In this document: positions 1 to 4,344 of the stretch, piece by piece
How positions within the stretch are numbered: the stretch's first letter is position 1
Layout of the letters: every line of letters begins with the position of its first letter
Origin: an uncultured Fibrobacterota bacterium
Lineage (GTDB): Bacteria; Fibrobacterota; Chitinivibrionia; Chitinivibrionales; Chitinispirillaceae
Length of the DNA: 5,203 nt
Direction of reading: 5' to 3'
Assembly (NCBI GenBank): GCA_903888815.1
Contig: CAISVC010000344.1
Coordinates: 1-5,203, forward strand
Position numbers and translations under genes: made by a program
Notes under the pieces: generated by a model
What the model was told of the DNA's origin: nothing
Databases searched by the model: none
What the model saw: the letters and a program-made list of their open reading frames with translations, nothing else

Positions 1-45
1 ATATTGAAAACACCCGACAACATCACATTCAACGGAAAGAGGTAA
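1..45 (+). CDS. 3' end of an upstream gene (partial, unidentified)
   Basis: Frame 1 is open from the window edge and ends at TAA (43-45), giving a C-terminal tail ILKTPDNITFNGKR. The stop lies 2 nt before the ATG of the next ORF, and that ORF's ribosome binding site (GGAAAGAGG) overlaps these last codons, a typical operon arrangement. Fourteen codons are too few to identify a family. The alternative is that this is not coding: frame 3 is also open to the window edge and is in phase with the next ORF, so that ORF could instead begin further upstream. Confidence 0.4.
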   Translation: MLKTPDNITFNGKR

Positions 46-47
46 GT

Positions 48-353
48 ATGCCACAGCCGACGCTTATTATTGTAGTACAGACAGAGACAGGCGGTCAAAG
101 ATTTTCGCTTTCTTCTTTAGATATTCCAATCATTCAAAGATTTTCGCCAGTTAACGTCAATATCTCAATTTTTGTTTCCCATGAAACCTTAGATGATTAT
201 TCTGTAATGAACGGCGAGGATTTTCGTGTCAAGCAAATACCTGTTCTTCTTGCAGGAGTCACAGAGGATATTCTCCGTTCAAATGGATATACAGCGATTG
301 AATACAGAGATACAACGGGTCATACTACCATTCGTAGAATTTCATTGACGTAA
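48..353 (+). CDS. Small hypothetical protein, 101 aa, AT-rich gene
   Basis: I do not recognise this protein. It starts at ATG 48 with a good Shine-Dalgarno stretch (GGAAAGAGG, 34-42) five bases upstream, and stops at TAA 351-353. The product is soluble-looking, with no signal peptide or membrane segment. It is rich in beta-branched and polar residues (LIIVVQTE near the N-terminus, ISIFVSHE mid-protein, TTIRRIS at the end), which suggests a small beta-rich fold; that is inference only. Two copies of QRFS (residues 17-20 and 30-33) are encoded by a 14-bp in-frame direct repeat (95-108 and 134-147), and the octamer GATTTTCG occurs a third time at 219-226. Base composition is visibly more AT-rich than the pyr genes, consistent with a fast-evolving or acquired gene. 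The reading frame stays open upstream to the window edge, so the start is likely but not certain. Confidence 0.6.
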   Translation: MPQPTLIIVVQTETGGQRFSLSSLDIPIIQRFSPVNVNISIFVSHETLDDYSVMNGEDFRVKQIPVLLAGVTEDILRSNGYTAIEYRDTTGHTTIRRISLT

Positions 354-394
354 TCTTGACGAAAAACGACATTGACTGGCGAAAATAACTAAAA

Positions 395-469
395 AAACGC
401 CACTCCATCAGCAGGTAAGCCCGGCGGAGAGCCGACCCTCGCCTGCTGGGGGCAGACGAGGGAAACGCC
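395..469. repeat. GC-rich palindromic element flanked by 7-bp direct repeats
   Basis: AAACGCC occurs at 395-401 and again at 463-469, bracketing a GC-rich palindromic block in an otherwise AT-rich spacer. Two mutually exclusive folds are visible. Fold A pairs CAGCAGG (409-415) with CCTGCTG (442-448) and encloses a small hairpin CGGC/GCCG (422-425, 431-434). Fold B pairs CCCTCG (436-441) with CGAGGG (457-462), continued inside by CTGC/GCAG (443-446, 452-455) across one mismatch. Neither fold is followed by a T-tract on the plus strand. On the minus strand a run of seven T lies just beyond the element (complement of 391-397), but about 13 nt from the main stem. It may be a dispersed palindromic repeat or a regulatory leader of the pyr operon; the direct repeats favour a repeat unit. 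Nothing resembling the conserved PyrR-binding loop was recognised. Confidence 0.55.
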
Positions 470-506
470 CTTAAAAGAATTTATTATTTGACCTTTCCCA
501 ACCATC

Positions 507-536
507 TTGCTCTCTCCTCTCCGTTCAAACTATTTT
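507..536 (+). promoter_or_regulatory. Weak candidate promoter for pyrR-pyrB-pyrC
   Basis: TTGCTC (507-512) and TATTTT (531-536) are separated by 18 bp and resemble weak -35 and -10 boxes. Transcription from here would begin at or beside the pyrR ATG at 544, giving a nearly leaderless mRNA, which would fit the absence of a Shine-Dalgarno sequence before pyrR. Another AT-rich hexamer, TATTAT (482-487), is a rival -10 but has no convincing -35. TTGACC (488-493) has no matching -10. The call rests on hexamer similarity alone. Confidence 0.2.
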
Positions 537-543
537 ACTGACG

Positions 544-1092
544 ATGAAGAAAGTCCAGCTCATCATGGACAGCCACGCGCTCGATCTGGCGATCACCCGG
601 ATCACCCACCAGATTCTTGAGCGCAACAGAGACCTTTCCAGGCTCGGGGTCGTCGGCATGCAGACCCGGGGCGTCTATCTCGCCCGGAGAATCGCGAAAA
701 AACTCAATGAACTTGAGAAGCGGAAGCTCACGGCCGGCGTTCTTGACGTCACGTTCTACCGCGACGACTACCGGAAGACCCTGAAAAAACCCAAGGCGCA
801 GGTCACGGATATTCCTTTCGACATCAACGGCATGAACGTGGTGCTGGTCGACGACGTGCTCTTCACCGGACGCACCGTGCGTGCCGCGCTCGACGCGCTC
901 ACGGATTTCGGCAGGCCGAAAACGATCCAGCTTGCCGTGATCATCGACCGGGGCAACCGCGAACTGCCGATACAGGCGGATTATACGGGCACCGTGCTCA
1001 AGACCCTGCCGAATCAGGCGGTCAAGCTTGCCATGCAGGAACATGACGGCGAAGACTCGATCTGGCTTGTGGAACTGGAAAAGGGAGACTGA
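544..1092 (+). CDS. pyrR: PyrR, pyrimidine operon regulator / uracil phosphoribosyltransferase-like
   Basis: The 182-aa product matches PyrR along its length and has the family's usual size. PyrR proteins are cytoplasmic RNA-binding regulators that bind pyr mRNA when UMP/UTP is high, and many also make UMP from uracil and PRPP. Visible motifs are TRGVYLA (41-47), the YRDD segment (72-75), the PRPP-binding loop VVLVDDVLFTGRT (99-111) with its two aspartates (103-104), and the DRGNRELPI...DYTG block (135-149) characteristic of PyrR. The start at 544 places MKKVQLIMDSHAL where B. subtilis PyrR begins, so the ATG at 565 is less likely. No clear Shine-Dalgarno sequence precedes it; the upstream bases are pyrimidine-rich. 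It is the first gene of a pyrR-pyrB-pyrC unit, 3 nt before pyrB. A canonical PyrR target with terminator is not visible upstream, so the mode of control here is open. Confidence 0.95.
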   Translation: MKKVQLIMDSHALDLAITRITHQILERNRDLSRLGVVGMQTRGVYLARRIAKKLNELEKRKLTAGVLDVTFYRDDYRKTLKKPKAQVTDIPFDINGMNVVLVDDVLFTGRTVRAALDALTDFGRPKTIQLAVIIDRGNRELPIQADYTGTVLKTLPNQAVKLAMQEHDGEDSIWLVELEKGD

Positions 1093-1095
1093 CCC

Positions 1096-2037
1096 ATGGC
1101 GCTGCGGATCCGGCATCTTCTGGGGCTCGACGGCGTATCGCGCGAAGACATCGTTCAGATCCTCGACGTGGCCGATTCGTTCCACGAAGTGCTGGAGCGG
1201 GAGATCCCGGTGGTGCCCACCCTGCGCGGCAAGACCGTGGTAAACCTTTTCTATGAGAGCAGCACGAGGACGAGGATTTCGTTCGAGCTCGCTGAAAAGC
1301 GCCTGTCGGCCAGCCCGGTCAATTTTTCCGTATCGACCAGTTCGGTGAGCAAAGGGGAGACGCTCCGCGACACCATTAAAAATATCGAAGCCATGAAGAT
1401 CGACATGGTGGTCGTGCGGCACGGCGCTGCAGGTGTTCCATATTTCCTGACCCAGTGCACGGACGCGGTCATCGTCAATGCCGGCGACGGCCTGCACGAG
1501 CACCCGACACAGGCGCTCCTTGACATGATGACCATCCGGCGCAAGTTCGGACGGCTCGAGGGCCTTAAAGTAGCTATCGTCGGCGACATCTTCCACTCGC
1601 GCGTGGCCCGGTCGAACGCGTGGGGTATGAAGACCATGGGCATGAAGGTGGTCCTGTGCGGGCCGCCCACGCTGCTGCCCCAGCATCCCGAAAGCCTGGG
1701 CGTGCCGGTGACCGACGACCTCGACGAGGCGCTCGGCAAGGCCGATGTGGTGATGCTGCTCAGGCTCCAGCTTGAGCGTCAGTCAAGCGGCACCTTCCCG
1801 TCGATCAGGGAATACCGCGAGCGCTTCGGCCTCGACCTGGAAAAACTTTCAAAACTGCAGGACAACGTGCTCATCATGCATCCGGGCCCCATCAACCGCG
1901 GCATCGAGCTTGCGTCGAACGTGGCGGACGGGCCCCACTCGGTCATCCTTGAACAGGTGACCAACGGCGTGGCGGTGCGCATGGCGGTGCTCTTTCTGCT
2001 CGGAGGCGGAGAAAATGAGAAAGAGGTTGTGATATGA
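1096..2037 (+). CDS. pyrB: Aspartate carbamoyltransferase catalytic subunit
   Basis: PyrB condenses carbamoyl phosphate with L-aspartate to N-carbamoyl-aspartate, the second step of UMP synthesis. The 313-aa length is normal. The carbamoyl-phosphate loop STRTR is at 56-60, followed by the 80s loop with SKGETLRDT (85-93; K86 matches E. coli Lys84). R108, the HPTQ motif (136-139) and R169 correspond to Arg105, His134/Gln137 and Arg167. The aspartate-domain RLQ (223-225) matches Arg229 and Gln231, and MHPGPINRG (261-269) is the conserved late loop. All key catalytic residues are present. The LRLQLERQ form resembles the Gram-positive-type enzyme that works without a PyrI subunit, and no pyrI is adjacent. 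The ribosome binding site AAGGGAGA (1081-1088) overlaps the end of pyrR and sits 7 nt before ATG. The gene overlaps pyrC by 4 bp. Confidence 0.97.
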   Translation: MALRIRHLLGLDGVSREDIVQILDVADSFHEVLEREIPVVPTLRGKTVVNLFYESSTRTRISFELAEKRLSASPVNFSVSTSSVSKGETLRDTIKNIEAMKIDMVVVRHGAAGVPYFLTQCTDAVIVNAGDGLHEHPTQALLDMMTIRRKFGRLEGLKVAIVGDIFHSRVARSNAWGMKTMGMKVVLCGPPTLLPQHPESLGVPVTDDLDEALGKADVVMLLRLQLERQSSGTFPSIREYRERFGLDLEKLSKLQDNVLIMHPGPINRGIELASNVADGPHSVILEQVTNGVAVRMAVLFLLGGGENEKEVVI

Positions 2038-3377
2038 TTTCTAAGAAGCCGAACGGCGCGGTCATCTATCCTCCGGACTGTTCAAAGCCGGCAGAGCCGC
2101 TTGTCATCAAAGGCGGCCGGGTGATCGATCCGGCGAACCGCATCGACGACACGCTCGCTGTTGCAATCAAAGACGGCCGGATAGCCGCGGTTTCCCGGGA
2201 AGTCCCGAAAGAGTTTGACAAAGCGAAAGTGATCGACGCAAAAGGCAGGTGGGTGGTTCCCGGGCTCATGGATATGCACGTGCACCTGCGCGAGCCGGGC
2301 CGCGAAGACAAGGAAACCATCGAGACCGGCACGCAGGCCGCTGCGGCCGGCGGATTTACCGCTGTCGCGTGCATGCCGAACACCAATCCGGTGCTTGACG
2401 AGGAGGCAAAGATCCGCTACGTGATCCAGCGCGGCGAGGGGTGCGCGAGCAGGGTGTTCCCCATCGGCGCCATCACCAAGGGTTCCGAGGGCGAAGAACT
2501 CGCGCCCATGGGTGAAATGGTACGGGTGGGCGCGCGCGCGGTGTCTGACGACGGGAAAGCGGTCGCCAAATCGGGCATCATGCGCAACGCGCTCAACTAT
2601 TCGAAGTCGTTCAGCATCCCGGTCATCTGCCACTGCGAAGACACGGGCCTGAGCCAGAAGGGCAACATGAACGAGGGCGTGGTGTCCACGCGCATGGGCG
2701 TCCGCGGCATTCCGGCCATTGCCGAGGAGATCGGCGTGGCGCGGGACCTGCTGCTGGCCGAATACACGGGCGCACGCATCCATATCGCGCATGTGTCAAC
2801 AGCCGGTTCGGTGCGCATGATCCGGGAAGCCAAGGCGCGCGGGGTGAACGTCACGGCCGAGACCTGCCCCCACTATTTCACGCTCATCGACGCGGACATC
2901 GGTATGTACGACACCAACAAAAAGATGAACCCGCCGCTCCGCACGGCCCACGACCGGCAGGCGGTCATCGAAGGGCTCTCGGACGGCACCATCGATGTTA
3001 TCGCCAGCGACCATGCGCCGCACGTGTCAGAAGAGAAGGACGTGGAGTTCGACGCGGCCGCGTTCGGCGTCGCCGGCCTGGAGACCTCGCTCGGCGTCGT
3101 GCTTACCTTCCTCGTGGATAAAAACCTTCTCATGCCCGCTGATGTGGTTGAGAAGATGAGCCTCAACCCCAATAAAATCCTCGGCCTGCCCGGCGGCACG
3201 CTGACGGTCGGCAAGGCCGCCGATATCACCATTATCGACCTCAAGGCCTCATGGATAGTCGATTCACGGCATTTCTTCTCGAAAGCCCGCAATACGGCGT
3301 TCGAGGGTTTTCCGCTCAAGGGGTATGCCTGCTGCACGATACTCGATGGAAGAGTCGTGTTTGAGAGATTAAGTTAA
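2034..3377 (+). CDS. pyrC: Dihydroorotase, class I
   Basis: PyrC cyclises carbamoyl-aspartate to dihydroorotate, the third step of UMP synthesis, using a metal centre in an amidohydrolase TIM barrel. The 447-aa protein shows the metal ligands in order: HVH (82-84) in DMHVHLREPG, SDDG with D172/D173, H200 in CHCED, H253 in IAHVST, and the catalytic aspartate D326 in ASDHAPH. The C-terminal strand segment VGKAADITIID (392-402) is typical of class I dihydroorotases. The start ATG shares four bases with the pyrB stop (ATGA) and has AAGAGG (2020-2025) upstream, implying translational coupling. The N-terminus runs about 20 residues longer than the usual start near LVIKGGRVIDP. No ATG or GTG lies between that could serve instead, so the extension seems real. 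The metal-site residues are complete, so this is expected to be active and not a PyrC-like pseudo-enzyme. Confidence 0.97.
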   Translation: MISKKPNGAVIYPPDCSKPAEPLVIKGGRVIDPANRIDDTLAVAIKDGRIAAVSREVPKEFDKAKVIDAKGRWVVPGLMDMHVHLREPGREDKETIETGTQAAAAGGFTAVACMPNTNPVLDEEAKIRYVIQRGEGCASRVFPIGAITKGSEGEELAPMGEMVRVGARAVSDDGKAVAKSGIMRNALNYSKSFSIPVICHCEDTGLSQKGNMNEGVVSTRMGVRGIPAIAEEIGVARDLLLAEYTGARIHIAHVSTAGSVRMIREAKARGVNVTAETCPHYFTLIDADIGMYDTNKKMNPPLRTAHDRQAVIEGLSDGTIDVIASDHAPHVSEEKDVEFDAAAFGVAGLETSLGVVLTFLVDKNLLMPADVVEKMSLNPNKILGLPGGTLTVGKAADITIIDLKASWIVDSRHFFSKARNTAFEGFPLKGYACCTILDGRVVFERLS

Positions 3378-3397
3378 AATTTAAAAATATTTCTTGT

Positions 3398-3479
3398 GGG
3401 GGAAAGCCTTCCCCCTAGCCTCAACCAGCGCTTCGCGCTGTTTTCAGCATACCCCCTTCGCCTAGGGGCTTTGCCCCTA
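3398..3479. repeat. Cluster of three perfect hairpins downstream of pyrC
   Basis: Three perfect stem-loops follow one another. GGGGGAA/TTCCCCC (3398-3404, 3409-3415) has loop AGCC. CAGCGC/GCGCTG (3426-3431, 3435-3440) has loop TTC. TAGGGGC/GCCCCTA (3463-3469, 3473-3479) has loop TTT. The first and third can also pair with each other, CCCCTAG (3412-3418) with CTAGGGG (3462-3468), enclosing the middle hairpin in a larger structure. The density of perfect short palindromes in 82 bp, 20 bp after the pyrC stop, looks like a compound intergenic repeat unit more than a single terminator. Its presence elsewhere in the genome is inferred, not seen. Confidence 0.6.
3426..3444 (+). terminator. Possible weak intrinsic terminator of the pyr operon
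   Basis: The hairpin CAGCGC-TTC-GCGCTG is followed directly by TTTT (3441-3444) and then C. A 6-bp GC-rich stem plus a short T-run is the minimal form of a rho-independent terminator reading out of pyrC. The T-run is short and the hairpin lies within a larger palindromic cluster, so a terminator role is only plausible. No comparable T-tract was found for transcripts leaving thiE on the minus strand. Confidence 0.35.
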
Positions 3480-3594
3480 AGACCCCAAAAAACAACAAAA
3501 AAATTTCATCTCGGGGAAAAACAGCAACACCAGCGAAGGAAAGATATTTTAACCCCTCGCCCTGTGGGAGAGCCGTTCTTCGTATAAATCTTTT

Positions 3595-3626
3595 ACCTGC
3601 CTGCCGAAGCCTCGGCGCAGGCAGGT
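3595..3626. repeat. Palindrome with 9-bp perfect stem
   Basis: ACCTGCCTG (3595-3603) pairs perfectly with CAGGCAGGT (3618-3626). Inside, CCGA (3604-3607) pairs with TCGG (3612-3615) around loop AGCC, leaving a 2-nt CG bulge. There is no T-tract after it on the plus strand (CCGAAT follows), and on the minus strand it is followed by AAAAG, so it is not a standard terminator in either direction. The arm CAGGCAGG recurs exactly at 4821-4828 inside the segment inserted in the mutY-like gene, and the general form resembles dispersed palindromic repeats seen in many bacterial genomes. Confidence 0.6.
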
Positions 3627-3690
3627 CCGAATAAGGCCTTTAGGGGGTGACTGCCAAGAGCAGGCGGGTCGAAGGATGAAAAGATAATTT

Positions 3691-4335
3691 TTAGAGGTTC
3701 CTAGAATAATATTCTTTATAAATCTTGAGAATTTCCTTTAATACTTTCTCCGGATCATCAGCCTGCATCAGCTGCCGCACCATGCAGAAATTCCGGGCGC
3801 CGGCCCCGAGCACGTCGCGCAGGTTGGACAGGCCGATCCCGCCGATGGCTACGGCAGGTACCGTCGCAGACAAAAGCATTTCTTTCATTCCGTCAATGCT
3901 GATCACCGGATCCCGAAGGCTTTTAGTCGGGGTAGGGTAGACCGGCCCGATGCCGATATAGTCGGGCTTGAGCAGGCAGGCCCGGAGGGTCTGGTCCGGA
4001 GAGTGGGTGGAAATGCCGATGATTGCGTCAGGCCCGACGATCGAGCGGGCCTTTTCATATGGCATGTCATCCTGCCCGATATGAACGCCGTCAGCGCCGA
4101 CCGCGACAGCAATATCTGGAAAATCATTTATAATAAGCCTCGAAGCGCTGCCCGCAATGATCGTGAGCAATCTTTCAGCGGTTTTCCGGATGACATTCTC
4201 CGGCTCCTTTTTCATCCGCAGCTGGATAAAGGCGATCTTGTAATCCACGAAAAGCTTCGCAGTATATTCATAGCCTTTGACCGGGTCGGTCAGGATGGCA
4301 TAAAGTCCGAACGTTGAAGGAACTTTCATAGTCAT
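3691..4335 (-). CDS. thiE: Thiamine-phosphate synthase
   Basis: ThiE couples hydroxymethylpyrimidine diphosphate with thiazole phosphate to thiamine phosphate in the cytoplasm. The 214-aa length is usual for this TIM-barrel family. Motifs in order: FIQLRMK (36-42), the ND pair (N70, D71; D71 a Mg ligand by homology), DGVHIGQDD (82-90, with D90 the second Mg ligand), GISTHS (107-112), the diagnostic GPVYPTPTK (130-138) whose threonines and lysine bind diphosphate, and AIGGI (163-167) binding the thiazole phosphate. No key residue is missing. ATG 4335 is taken as the start; a second ATG two codons later is an equal alternative, and neither has an obvious Shine-Dalgarno sequence. The start is 9 nt after the mutY stop, so expression probably depends on the mutY transcript and coupled translation. 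No other thi gene and no TPP riboswitch is visible here. Confidence 0.93.
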   Translation of the reverse strand: MTMKVPSTFGLYAILTDPVKGYEYTAKLFVDYKIAFIQLRMKKEPENVIRKTAERLLTIIAGSASRLIINDFPDIAVAVGADGVHIGQDDMPYEKARSIVGPDAIIGISTHSPDQTLRACLLKPDYIGIGPVYPTPTKSLRDPVISIDGMKEMLLSATVPAVAIGGIGLSNLRDVLGAGARNFCMVRQLMQADDPEKVLKEILKIYKEYYSRNL

Positions 4336-4344
4336 AAAAATATG

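Larger units (their letters stand above)
3378..3690. other. Convergent intergenic spacer with palindromes, no gene
   Basis: This 313-bp stretch separates the converging pyrC and thiE genes. Its first part holds three hairpins in a row (3398-3479). The middle (3480-3594) is A-rich and featureless apart from short G and C runs, and it is followed by a 9-bp-stem palindrome (3595-3626). The last part contains AAGGCCTT (an 8-bp palindrome starting near 3634) and a GC-rich remnant GACTGCCAAGAGCAGGCGGG (3648-3667) reminiscent of the other palindromes. A 63-codon open frame starting at 3396 crosses the hairpins and encodes a low-complexity, proline- and lysine-rich peptide with no ribosome binding site, so I do not consider it a gene. 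Confidence 0.7.

Noticed and set aside
345..377. Three TTGAC motifs (345, 356, 372) as -35 boxes for a pyr promoter
   Set aside because: None has a TATAAT-like hexamer at 16-18 bp spacing.
395..469. Integron attC site
   Set aside because: The flanking and internal palindromes lack the GTTRRRY and RYYYAAC core sites, and no integrase is present.
535..1686. Long minus-strand open frame (383 codons) opposite pyrR and pyrB
   Set aside because: It is antisense to two unmistakable genes, is rich in His, Arg and Asp as expected of a shadow frame in GC-rich DNA, and has no family resemblance.
2082..2792. Minus-strand open frame (236 codons) opposite pyrC
   Set aside because: Shadow of the GC-rich pyrC coding strand; composition is artefactual and pyrC itself is certain.
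3396..3587. 63-codon plus-strand open frame after pyrC
   Set aside because: It runs straight through the hairpin cluster, lacks a ribosome binding site and encodes a low-complexity peptide.
3773..3784. ThiE Arg187 in MVRQLM where B. subtilis ThiE has the VSAI-type serine
   Set aside because: Arginine at this position is, as far as I recall, common in other ThiE proteins, so it is not a sign of altered function.
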